Below, one piece after another: positions 8,066 to 15,484 of a stretch of DNA of 64,000 nucleotides. Numbering within the stretch: the first letter of the stretch is position 1; each line of letters begins with the position of its first letter. The position numbers were made by a program, and so were the translations under genes. Below the pieces are notes generated by a model. It was given only the letters and a program-made list of their open reading frames with translations, did not search any database and was not told where the DNA came from. The stretch is from Chryseobacterium sp. MFBS3-17 (GTDB lineage: Bacteria; Bacteroidota; Bacteroidia; Flavobacteriales; Weeksellaceae): contig NZ_JAJEWK010000006.1 of NCBI RefSeq assembly GCF_020687745.1, positions 171,488 through 235,487 on the forward strand, read 5' to 3'.

Positions 8066-8926
8066 TTATTTATAACTTTCGGCTTTTTGCAGCCAGTTTT
8101 CTGAATGTTTACCACCGGCACGAACAATTGCATCATACACCGCTTGATATTCTATAAGCAAAGGCTCTGGTTTTGGGACTTGTCTATTGGCTTGATAAAT
8201 TCTTTTTTGCACAAAATCCAAAACCGTTAATCCATCTTTTTCATCTATAAAATCAAAATCAACTTTGTAAGCAATGGCTAATTCCCGTACAAAACGAATC
8301 CCCGATGTATCCATGGCATGTTTGGCAACACTTAAATCATCGGTATCGCGAGTTCCTGTCGAGGGACAGCGCAGTTCTTTTTTATACTTATTCCAATAGC
8401 GTTGTACTTTTACTCTGCCTACTTCAGTTGGGTCAATTCTAGGTTTTGCACCGGCTAATTTCCATAAAGTGTTTTGGTAATTATAGCCTATGGACATTTC
8501 AGAAACGTCTTGTTCTGGTTTCATTAAGTCGATACAAAGTGGCGATACTGAAGTAGGGGTTGGCGCAGGCGCATTGGCAATCTCTTGTAAAATTTGTTGC
8601 AAATAAGTGATTTCCTTTCCTTTTTTAGTCAGCCATTGCTGTAAAAAATCAGCATCTTCCTGGCTGAGCTGGACTTTATCTTTCGGGTTCGAAGCGGTAT
8701 ATTTTTTAGGATTTGTATTTTTTACAAAATTTCGAGCTTCTGCACCGTTAGCCAAATTCATCATATCATAAAACAGTATCCATTCTTCGTAGGTGGTTTC
8801 GGTTTTAATGATAGCAGCCATTTCCAAAAAATATTCTGGCGTTATCAACGGATTAGGCTCTTTGGAATGGGCATATGCAGAATTCCAACCTAATAATAAT
8901 GCAAATAGTAATAAAATATTTTTCAT
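8066..8926 (-). CDS. Secreted protein of unknown function, ankyrin-like C-terminus
   Basis: 286 residues with a signal peptide (about 1-19, ending AYA). The middle is helical and polar. A segment near 200-250 (VAKHAMDTSGIRFVRELA, then DFIDEKDGLTVLDFV) has the spacing of a single ankyrin-type repeat, but this is only a resemblance. The region from about 130 on is partly duplicated in the shorter gene downstream. It lies in a same-direction series with gaps of 11-18 nt on both sides, so it is probably co-transcribed. AT-rich codons set it apart from the core genes. I do not recognise the family. Confidence 0.65.
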   Translation of the reverse strand: MKNILLLFALLLGWNSAYAHSKEPNPLITPEYFLEMAAIIKTETTYEEWILFYDMMNLANGAEARNFVKNTNPKKYTASNPKDKVQLSQEDADFLQQWLTKKGKEITYLQQILQEIANAPAPTPTSVSPLCIDLMKPEQDVSEMSIGYNYQNTLWKLAGAKPRIDPTEVGRVKVQRYWNKYKKELRCPSTGTRDTDDLSVAKHAMDTSGIRFVRELAIAYKVDFDFIDEKDGLTVLDFVQKRIYQANRQVPKPEPLLIEYQAVYDAIVRAGGKHSENWLQKAESYK

Positions 8927-8937
8927 GTTTTTTACTT

Positions 8938-9357
8938 TTAATCTTTTTCAAAAGAACCCGTTTCTAAATAATTGACAATTTCGTCCACAGATGTATCAAA
9001 ATAACCAGCTTTTTCTTCGTCGTATAAGTTTTTCCAATGCACAAAACCAAACTCGTAATCGGGTAATTCGCAGTGATCGTCTTTAAGTTGTGTGGTGCTG
9101 TTTCGCAAAGCGGCTTCGGCAATAGGAATATGCAATATTTCTTTTAATCCGTTAGGATGCTGAGGATTTTGAATATTCACATTGAGTATAGCAATATGAA
9201 TAATATTTCCTACATGCGTATAGTGTTCTATTTTGGTAATTTTTATGGTAGATTCTTCCTCGCCAGGGCGGGTGTGGTAGTGCCATTCTTGTCCGACTTT
9301 GAACTCGGGTTGTGGTTTTTCTCTTTCGGTTTTTTTGAATAGATTGAAGAGGCTCAT
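8938..9357 (-). CDS. Cytoplasmic protein of unknown function
   Basis: 139 residues, no signal peptide or membrane segment, unlike the other island genes. A charged N-terminus (KKTEREKPQPEF) leads into a predicted beta-rich domain with GQEWHYHTRPGEEES and an acidic C-terminus. It starts the downstream half of the island series (139-, 286- and 161-residue products) after a 130-nt gap, and its stop is 11 nt above the 286-residue gene. A cytosolic protein among exported ones could be an immunity or accessory protein, but that is speculation. Confidence 0.6.
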   Translation of the reverse strand: MSLFNLFKKTEREKPQPEFKVGQEWHYHTRPGEEESTIKITKIEHYTHVGNIIHIAILNVNIQNPQHPNGLKEILHIPIAEAALRNSTTQLKDDHCELPDYEFGFVHWKNLYDEEKAGYFDTSVDEIVNYLETGSFEKD

Positions 9358-9381
9358 ATTGTTTCGTTGTCGCTTTAAAAT

Positions 9382-9409
9382 CCTTTCAGTGTTCCGAACG
9401 CTGAAAAGG
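9382..9409. repeat. Inverted repeat between the two halves of the island gene series
   Basis: CCTTTCAGTGTTC (9382-9394) pairs with GAACGCTGAAAAGG (9396-9409), with one G-T pair and a one-base bulge, around a one-base centre. It sits in the 130-nt gap upstream of the 139-residue gene and downstream of the 372-residue gene. It could be a weak terminator or a protein-binding site; no strong T-tract follows on the minus strand. Confidence 0.4.
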
Positions 9410-9487
9410 TTAAAAACAAATAATTTCTTTATGTTGTTACCGAACTAAAAAGTTCATAGGGTAGTGGGGCGGGGGCTATTTTTTTAT

Positions 9488-10606
9488 CTAACACCCGTTA
9501 CAGCTATAAAAATGAACATACACTTCGTACCATTTATTTCTTTTGTATGTTTCCTCTTTAAGTTCCACACGAATCCTGCCTATTTTTTTCTTGTTTGCTT
9601 TTTCTATGGACAAAGGCGTATTGGGGGTAGTCAAATAAAAGTAAAACTCCATGTTGTTTTCCTTAATTCCCTCACGTATCAATCCATTATCAAGACTTTC
9701 TGTGAGTTCTTTAGCAATTTCATTATATTTTTGTTTTGCCAAATTATAATCTTTATCCATGAGAATTGTATATTTATAAAGTATCAGCCCCGAAGAATAC
9801 ACGACATTTGAGACAAAATTATTTGATTTTTCAATTTTTCGTTTTAGGGGTAACTCATAGTAATTGTTATTAATTTCATATTTAGTCTCCATAATTTCTT
9901 CATTTTTTGGTTTATCGAAAGTATTCATAACAGTAACACCGTACCGTTCACCAAATGATTCAACAAACTTCACCTGTCTATGAAAATCCTCTTCCACCAA
10001 TTTCCCTTCGTAAGCTAAAACTGATTGCGGATATTTTTTGTAAAAGTCGTAGGGTTTTAAGGATTGGTACTCTTCCCAATGTCTTCTTGTTTCTGTTTCT
10101 GTTAATAATCCTTTGTGTACTTTATAAACATTTATGAGATGATACAATGCATCCAACAATTTTTTTCCGTCATTTTCGGTTTCAAAATAAAATGTAACCG
10201 GATAGCCAAATATCAATTTTTCCGCTCCGTTGCTATTTTCATCGTAAGTTATTCTTTTGTGTACAGATTCATAACCGTCAATAAAATAAATCACAACCCT
10301 ATCATCTTTTAGTATCAAAGATTCAACTTTAGCCAAATCAAAATCCTCAAATATATAAAGTACATCTTGGTGATAATATCCAACTGAAGCTAAACTATTA
10401 TGGCTATACACCTGAAAAGCATCTTTGTTTATATTGATAACACCTAAATCATAGTTGAATTTTACGGTTTTACCATTCATTTTTACCAATATTGCGGAAA
10501 TAGTTTTTGAAAAATCATCTAATTTCTCATACGGTATCGGTTCTTTCTGCGCGAATGCAAAATGTGCTAGCGCCAGAAATAATAAGGTAAGTATTTTTGC
10601 TTTCAT
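9488..10606 (-). CDS. Secreted protein of unknown function
   Basis: 372 residues with a clean signal peptide (1-19, ending AFAQ). The mature protein is rich in Tyr, Lys and Asn, with strand-rich stretches and a Cys pair in the last residues (SCNGC). No catalytic motif or lipobox is visible. It is the third gene of a minus-strand series; the 133-residue gene ends 6 nt upstream. Very AT-rich codon use suggests acquisition. I do not recognise the family. Confidence 0.65.
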   Translation of the reverse strand: MKAKILTLLFLALAHFAFAQKEPIPYEKLDDFSKTISAILVKMNGKTVKFNYDLGVININKDAFQVYSHNSLASVGYYHQDVLYIFEDFDLAKVESLILKDDRVVIYFIDGYESVHKRITYDENSNGAEKLIFGYPVTFYFETENDGKKLLDALYHLINVYKVHKGLLTETETRRHWEEYQSLKPYDFYKKYPQSVLAYEGKLVEEDFHRQVKFVESFGERYGVTVMNTFDKPKNEEIMETKYEINNNYYELPLKRKIEKSNNFVSNVVYSSGLILYKYTILMDKDYNLAKQKYNEIAKELTESLDNGLIREGIKENNMEFYFYLTTPNTPLSIEKANKKKIGRIRVELKEETYKRNKWYEVYVHFYSCNGC

Positions 10607-10612
10607 GATTTC

Positions 10613-11014
10613 TTATTTTTCAAATTCTATAAACGCTATAAATTTAACAAGTCCTGTACAGCTACGCACTCGGTTCGGAAATCCTTCTTGTTTATTGGTG
10701 ATTTTGGGAGTTTTGTAGTACCATCCAAATCTTACCAATTTGGCATAACGATTTTCGTACAATTTATCTTTTATCCACTTTTGGGCAGCTTCATCGGTAT
10801 TGGAAACTAATCTTTTTTTATCCCCACACGAGCTTACGCCTTTCCAAAAAGCAGATAATTCTGATTCTATTCTTAGTACTTTATTAGGATCTATATCTAC
10901 GTCTTTATAGCTTAGAGATTTTTCCAGATACATTTTATCGTCTAATAATGTCTCCTGCCCAAAAGCCATCCCCGCAAAAACAAGTAATATTATGGTAAAT
11001 AATGTTGTTTTCAT
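10613..11014 (-). CDS. Small secreted protein of unknown function
   Basis: 133 residues with a signal peptide (about 1-19, ending AFGQ). The mature part is basic with two cysteines (SSCGDKKR and RSCTGLVKF) that could form a disulfide after export. It lies 12 nt after the 351-residue frame and 6 nt before the 372-residue gene, so it is almost certainly co-transcribed with both. No homology recognised. Confidence 0.6.
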   Translation of the reverse strand: MKTTLFTIILLVFAGMAFGQETLLDDKMYLEKSLSYKDVDIDPNKVLRIESELSAFWKGVSSCGDKKRLVSNTDEAAQKWIKDKLYENRYAKLVRFGWYYKTPKITNKQEGFPNRVRSCTGLVKFIAFIEFEK

Positions 11015-11026
11015 GATTTTATGGAT

Positions 11027-12049
11027 TTAGTTGTTAAATGTTTTGAATTTTTTATCCCGTAAATCAAAATATAAATCATATCCTGATTTATAATAAAGTA
11101 TAGCCAAAATATTCTCTTGACCAACATTATCTATTTCCGTTTGATTTTTACGTTCACTGATTCTATTTTTATACGGTAAAAATCCTGTTGTCTTTGGCCT
11201 AAATATTTCTTCAGAAGAATATTCCTTTTTAGTCTTAGCATCATAGACTATATATTTATAATAACTATCTCTGTATTTAGTTCCAAAATAACCATTCTTG
11301 ATTTCAGAACTAGTATTGACAGGAACTATTAAAAGGAAGTAATTATTTCCACAATAAGACAAACTAATTATATCTCTTTCCAAAAATAATTTTTCTCCTT
11401 TTGAATTAATCAAATTATCAATACTCTGATAACCACTATTACTATTCGCTTGATAGCCAATATTTAATTTATTTGATATCATATAGACATTAGGAAGCAT
11501 GTCTTCTTGCTGTACAGCATCGCCAGAAAAATAATAAGGAAAATCAGACAAATATGCATTTGTTACCGTAAGAATTGTGGCATTTGTTTTATCAACTAAC
11601 ATATATGAGTCTTCGTCTCCTTTAATTATTTTCAACCGTTCTTTTGTTGTCTTATTACTATTAGATGTAATTGAAGTCTTTTTTACATTTTCCTTTGTCG
11701 ATGATGTAACCAATGTTGCATTTACCGGTTTGTTTTTTTCGTTTTGCTGTCTTTGTTTTTCGGCTGCTTCTTTGGCTTTGCGCTCGTTATCGGCTTTGGT
11801 TTTGGCTACTAAGGCATCAGCCCGTCTTTTATCTTCGGCTCGTTTTGCCTTGTCTTCTTTGTCTTTTTTTTCGGAACATACTTTGCAAACTTCATAAGCA
11901 TTTACACGACCACCCACAGGAGTATTTTTAAATGTAGAATATTTGCATCCAATGGCTTTTACGTTATGCGATTGTGCATAGGTTTGTGTAAAAAGCCCCA
12001 CAAACAAGAGTAACAAAGCTACCAATCCTAAATTTGTAATTGTTTTCAT
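11027..12049 (-). CDS. Secreted protein with charged helical segment, unknown function
   Basis: About 340 residues from ATG 12049. The frame extends to 12082, but the inner ATG begins the signal peptide (MKTITNLGLVALLLLFVG) and lies downstream of a -7 promoter box that the longer version would cover. After cleavage near YAQ come a Cys-containing patch (YEVCKVCSEK), a long Lys/Glu/Ala-rich helical stretch (about 60-120, possible coiled coil), a Ser/Thr/Asn linker, and a beta-rich C-terminal half with many Tyr and Asn. It is the first gene of the island series. Function unknown. Confidence 0.65.
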   Translation of the reverse strand: MKTITNLGLVALLLLFVGLFTQTYAQSHNVKAIGCKYSTFKNTPVGGRVNAYEVCKVCSEKKDKEDKAKRAEDKRRADALVAKTKADNERKAKEAAEKQRQQNEKNKPVNATLVTSSTKENVKKTSITSNSNKTTKERLKIIKGDEDSYMLVDKTNATILTVTNAYLSDFPYYFSGDAVQQEDMLPNVYMISNKLNIGYQANSNSGYQSIDNLINSKGEKLFLERDIISLSYCGNNYFLLIVPVNTSSEIKNGYFGTKYRDSYYKYIVYDAKTKKEYSSEEIFRPKTTGFLPYKNRISERKNQTEIDNVGQENILAILYYKSGYDLYFDLRDKKFKTFNN

Positions 12050-12079
12050 GATAAATTTTTTAAATGTTAATAGCTTTAA

Positions 12080-12087
12080 CAAAATTA
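12080..12087 (-). promoter_or_regulatory. Candidate -7 box of the island series
   Basis: On the minus strand the bases read TAATTTTG, a match to TAnnTTTG, about 30 nt before the ATG at 12049. No clear TTG is seen at the -33 position. It would drive the series from 12049 down to at least 9488. Confidence 0.4.
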
Positions 12088-12178
12088 AATGTATTATTTT
12101 TTACAGGAAATAGCTACATATAGCTATGTAGTTAACGTTTTTGACACCAATTTCAAAACCTAAATACCTTTAAGTGAA

Positions 12179-12306
12179 ATGGAAAAAATTAACAAACTCC
12201 GTGACATTTGGGAAAACATACCTAAAGGTGTAACCGAACAGATAGATCTTTCACAAAAAGAAGTTATCAATCATTACATAGATGTCTTTCATTTTGGAGA
12301 TTACTT
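12179..12306 (+). pseudogene. N-terminal remnant of a PAS/LuxR-type regulator gene
   Basis: From ATG 12179 the frame reads MEKINKLRDIWENIPKGV, followed by LSQKEVINHYIDVFHFGDY, and then turns into unrelated sequence, stopping at about 12341. The first 42 residues resemble the start of flavobacterial helix-turn-helix regulators that carry an N-terminal PAS-like domain; that family call is from memory and moderate. The PAS core and the DNA-binding domain are missing, so no working regulator can be made. The break point lies near 12303-12310, where recombinase-like sequence begins in another frame. Confidence 0.5.
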
Positions 12307-12699
12307 GTACGGAGGAAAAAGACAGCGACATCATCCAATGTAATGCTGTTGGATATTCCTAAAATGATTATCGAAAAGTATACAGGACTATCTAAGGACG
12401 GCAAGGTTTTTCCTGTTCCGTCTAACAGCTACTGCAACGATAGATTAAGTGCAATATCCGAACAAATCGACTGCCTTAAAGAAAAGAAAGTAACCTTTCA
12501 TTTGGCACGACATACGTTTGCTACGTTGTTTTTGAGCGAGGGCGTTCCGTTGGAGAGTTTGAGGAAAATGTTAGGGCATAAAAACATTGCCACAACACAG
12601 ATTTATGCAAAGATACTCAACGAGAAAGTTGGTAAGGATATGCAAAAGGTATCGCATAAATTCAAAGGTTTAGAACGCTCTTTTGTTTCGCAATTATGA
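12307..12699 (+). pseudogene. C-terminal fragment of a tyrosine recombinase (integrase)
   Basis: Translation from about 12307 gives RRKKTATSSNVMLLDIPK and continues through the ATG at 12343 to the stop at 12699. The fragment has the HLARHTFAT box (His-x-x-Arg) and LGHKNIATTQIYAKI with the nucleophilic Tyr, but lacks the N-terminal DNA-binding domains and the first catalytic Arg. It resembles integrases of Bacteroidetes conjugative and mobilizable elements. Without the first arginine it cannot recombine DNA. It marks a past mobile element and is fused at its left side to the regulator remnant. Confidence 0.8.
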
Positions 12700-12773
12700 A
12701 ACCAATAAAGCGATTAAAGAAAGTTAATGCAGTTTTTGCATTGACTTTTTTTAGTATTTTAGCTACTTGGTAA
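12696..12773 (+). CDS. Possible 25-residue membrane peptide coupled to the integrase stop
   Basis: The ATG overlaps the TGA of the integrase fragment (ATGA). The frame encodes MKPIKRLKKVNAVFALTFFS plus five residues: a basic start followed by a hydrophobic stretch, like a leader or a small membrane peptide. However, a terminator-like hairpin (12721-12747) lies inside it, so the frame may be accidental. Confidence 0.25.
   Translation: MKPIKRLKKVNAVFALTFFSILATW
12721..12753 (+). terminator. Rho-independent terminator after the integrase fragment
   Basis: AAGTTAATGCA (12721-12731) pairs with TGCATTGACTT (12737-12747), with one T-G pair and a 5-nt loop, followed by a run of T. Confidence 0.65.
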
Positions 12774-12795
12774 TATTTATAACATTGAATTGATT

Positions 12796-13809
12796 ATGAA
12801 AAAGACTTTTTTAGCATTCTTAGTAGCTCAATTATTGTTCGCATGTAATAACAATAAAAATGAAGAGAAGCAAACGAGCAAACAAGAAACCATTGATGTG
12901 ACAACAGAGAGTAGTGGTGAGGAGAGCCTTACTTCAAAAGATACTAAATTTGATATTAATACTATACCGATTTCCACAGAAGCCATTGGAGATTTCCCAT
13001 TTTTTACCGCTCCCGAAGGTGCTAAATACATCAACAAACCAAAAGTAAAGGATTTTGATTTTATCGTATTCGTTACGCCTGACAGTATCTATGAAGTTGA
13101 AGGAAAAACTTTTAGATCCCACGTTCACAAAGACAGGGATAGCGATGTTGAAATAAGCGGGAGATATTTAAATAAAAGTTTTGAGGATGCGATTTTAAAT
13201 GCTGGAGGATTAAAGGTTTTTGAAGGGAACTTAACAAAGGAACAGAAAGACAAATATAAGGAACTTGCCACCTATGCAGGAAGCAATGGTAGCTTGGATG
13301 TTTGGAACGAGGTAGTTGCAATGTATGTGATCAGAAGAAATGATGGGAATGTTTATATTGCTATGGAAAAAGGTGGAGGGAGCAGTACTTCCATACAAAT
13401 TGTACAGGAAAAAGCTTTTAAGCAAACCATAAAGAAAATCACGTCAGACGATATTGTAAAAGACTTAAACGAGAAAGGTAAATCGATTCTTTATATCAAT
13501 TTTGACATAGATAAATCCGACATTAAGCCTGATGGAAAAGAAGTAGTAGACCAAATCGCGAAAGCATTGCAACAGGACGCTTCTTTAAAAATTGCTATCG
13601 AAGGGCATACCGATAATACCGGTGATGCGGCACATAATAAAAAACTTTCCGACAATAGAGCAAACGCTGTTATGCAATTTTTAATCACCGCAGGGATAGA
13701 TAAATCCCGTTTGACCGCTAAAGGATTTGGAGCAGAAAAACCCTTGCTTGCCAATGATTCGGAGGAAAACAAAGCCAAAAACAGAAGAGTAGAACTTGTA
13801 AAACTTTGA
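12796..13809 (+). CDS. OmpA-family lipoprotein
   Basis: 337 residues from ATG 12796. The signal peptide ends in a lipobox (LLFAC), so the protein is lipid-anchored. An acidic linker follows, then a ~180-residue domain I do not recognise, then a C-terminal OmpA/MotB-type peptidoglycan-binding domain (about 230-337) with the signatures INFDIDKSDIKPDG, IEGHTDNTGD, LSDNRANAV and NRRVELVKL. Such proteins tie the outer membrane to the wall. It is in the accessory island on the opposite strand from the secreted-protein series and just ahead of a second lipoprotein gene, probably as an operon. Confidence 0.8.
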   Translation: MKKTFLAFLVAQLLFACNNNKNEEKQTSKQETIDVTTESSGEESLTSKDTKFDINTIPISTEAIGDFPFFTAPEGAKYINKPKVKDFDFIVFVTPDSIYEVEGKTFRSHVHKDRDSDVEISGRYLNKSFEDAILNAGGLKVFEGNLTKEQKDKYKELATYAGSNGSLDVWNEVVAMYVIRRNDGNVYIAMEKGGGSSTSIQIVQEKAFKQTIKKITSDDIVKDLNEKGKSILYINFDIDKSDIKPDGKEVVDQIAKALQQDASLKIAIEGHTDNTGDAAHNKKLSDNRANAVMQFLITAGIDKSRLTAKGFGAEKPLLANDSEENKAKNRRVELVKL

Positions 13810-13817
13810 TAAATATT

Positions 13818-14495
13818 ATGAATGTTCAAAGCAGTAAATATACTATGATACCAACAATCTTTACCAGACTTAACAAGCTATTGGTTTTGTCATTTTCGTT
13901 AGTGGTACTTACACTACTGTGTGCTTGTAGTACGAATGACGATAAAGAGCCAACAGAAACATCAGGTTCGGATGTTCGGTTGAAACATCTTGTTACTGCT
14001 AATCAAGTTGCAAACTTGCTTGGAGAACATATGCAGGGATACGAGATACAGGGAGAAGGTAATTTCACAAATGAAGGAAATTATCCGGCAATACCGCATA
14101 TCTATTATTATACAGTCAATTTTAAAAAAGACATTAATGATTATGTATATGGTTGGCGTTCCATCAAGGCACAGACTGGAATGGGAAAAGATACAAAGGA
14201 TGAGATATTGGCAATGTTCTCCGATATGGAGGAAGTTGCTGATGGAAGATTAGGGAAAGCGCCTTATGAGAACGTATTTGCCCTGCGTTACAGGAATAAT
14301 GAAAAAGGTGATTGGCGGTACGAGCTGTACATTAGGCTTGCCCATATCAATAATCAGGACAACCAAGTGATTGCATTGTCCGGAACTTTTGGCCCCGCTT
14401 CAAATCCTGAACATGAAGCAATCGCTCCAGAACCGATGAACAGTCATGATGCGGTGTCAGCTATGTTGGCTTTGGTCGAACCTGTGTCCAATTAA
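13818..14495 (+). CDS. Lipoprotein of unknown function
   Basis: About 225 residues. The signal peptide has a clear lipobox (LLCAC, then STNDD). Start choices are ATG 13818 or ATG 13845; the latter gives a shorter, more usual signal (MIPTIFTRLNKLLVL). The mature domain is mixed alpha/beta with several aromatic residues (IPHIYYYTVNF, YELYIRLAHI). It follows the OmpA lipoprotein by 8 nt and faces a broken beta-propeller gene whose last codon lies at about 14500. No family recognised. Confidence 0.6.
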   Translation: MNVQSSKYTMIPTIFTRLNKLLVLSFSLVVLTLLCACSTNDDKEPTETSGSDVRLKHLVTANQVANLLGEHMQGYEIQGEGNFTNEGNYPAIPHIYYYTVNFKKDINDYVYGWRSIKAQTGMGKDTKDEILAMFSDMEEVADGRLGKAPYENVFALRYRNNEKGDWRYELYIRLAHINNQDNQVIALSGTFGPASNPEHEAIAPEPMNSHDAVSAMLALVEPVSN

Positions 14496-14499
14496 AAAA

Positions 14500-15218
14500 C
14501 TATTGTTGTCGCCATACTGTTGTCCCATTTGCCCGGACAATCGATGTTTCTCCGGTCGGTATTACGGAACTTCCGGGCCGGAATCCATATTGTATTTTTT
14601 GCCGTCTGCTGGGATAACCTTCAGGAACCAATGGCTGTTCCCGGATGCCGGTGCATGGAAATAATCCGAGCCGAGCAGTAAAAATTTATCATCAGGAGAA
14701 AATTCACCGAATGCTTCGTCTCCATTACTATCGGTAACCTGCACAAGGTTACTTCCATTAGCATCCATCAAAAAGATATGTTTATTGATATACATGCTGA
14801 TTTTCTGTCCATTGTTGCTTATCCTTACATTTCCCCATTTTTCGTAATTCATCTCTTTCACCAACGTCAGGTTATTATAAGGTGGGGCAGATCTTAGAAG
14901 CTTGTTTTGAAAGCGAACCAAAATATTATTATCAGGCAACCAATACGCATCGTCGCTTGTTGAGAAGGGTTCATCTCCGATTCCGGTCATCTCATATTTG
15001 ATATCACCATCCATATCCATAATGGTTATCCCATTATCAGCATCTGGAGCGACCAGAATCATCGAGTTGTCAAATGAAATTTTACCCGTATTTCTGGTGC
15101 TGTTCCCGTTGCGTGGAACGTACTCAAATGATTTGATAATTTGATCATTTGCCGTGTTGACAATGGTAAAGAGATTACGGTCATATGTCCCTGACTCTCT
15201 CGTGGAGACAATACGGAG
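14500..15218 (-). pseudogene. Broken TolB/WD40-like beta-propeller gene
   Basis: From 15218 down to 14565 one frame encodes propeller-like repeats (MILVAPDADNGITIMDMDGD; YINKHIFLMDANGSNLVQVT; FSPDDKFLLLGSD). There is no start codon at its head, only an in-frame TAA at 15219-15221, so the 5' part is gone. At about 14570 the frame ends GPEVP-stop, while the neighbouring frame continues sensibly as SVIPTGETSIVRANGTTVWR to a TAG at 14500-14502, indicating a one-base frameshift. The gene is therefore truncated at its start and frameshifted near its end. It abuts the tRNA-Phe unit, as if cut when the island was rearranged. Confidence 0.65.
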
Positions 15219-15303
15219 TTATCCATCTCTGCTCAAATCCCAGCCCACCGTACTATAGGCGCTATAGGAAATTCACCCATCCTCACAAAAGTGATAAAAA
15301 CCA

Positions 15304-15329
15304 AAAAAGCCCGAAAAATCGGGCTTTTT
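15304..15329 (-). terminator. Terminator of the tRNA-Phe transcript
   Basis: AAAAAGCCCGA (15304-15314) and TCGGGCTTTTT (15319-15329) form an 11-bp stem with a 4-nt loop, directly after the 3' end of the tRNA on the minus strand. The symmetric A/T ends could let it act in both directions. Confidence 0.8.
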
Positions 15330-15330
15330 G

Positions 15331-15403
15331 TGGTTCCTCCAGGAATCGAACCAGGGACACACGGATTTTCAATCCGTTGCTCTACCAACTGAGCTAAGGA
15401 ACC
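15331..15403 (-). tRNA. tRNA-Phe (GAA)
   Basis: 73 nt on the minus strand fold as a full cloverleaf. The acceptor stem is GGTTCCT/AGGAACC with discriminator A, the D-arm contains AGCTCAGTTGGTAGAGC, the anticodon loop TTGAAAA carries GAA, and the T-loop is GTTCGATTC. The terminal CCA is not encoded, so it must be added after transcription. A good promoter lies upstream and a terminator downstream, so it is its own transcription unit. Confidence 0.95.
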
Positions 15404-15427
15404 ATTGCTTCGTTGTTTAAAGTGGTG

Positions 15428-15458
15428 CAAAAGTAATATGTTTTTCCTTACAATGCAA
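15428..15458 (-). promoter_or_regulatory. Promoter of tRNA-Phe
   Basis: Minus strand: TTG (15456-15458), 20-nt spacer, TACTTTTG (15428-15435). Both elements fit the Bacteroidetes sigma-A consensus and would start transcription about 18-20 nt before the tRNA. Confidence 0.6.
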
Positions 15459-15484
15459 GCGTTTTCGGGAATTTTATGCGTTTT

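Noticed and set aside
7147..15403. Direct-repeat attachment sites of an element integrated at tRNA-Phe
   Set aside because: No second copy of the tRNA 3' end was found by eye between 7 and 15 kb, so an integration event at this tRNA is only a possibility.
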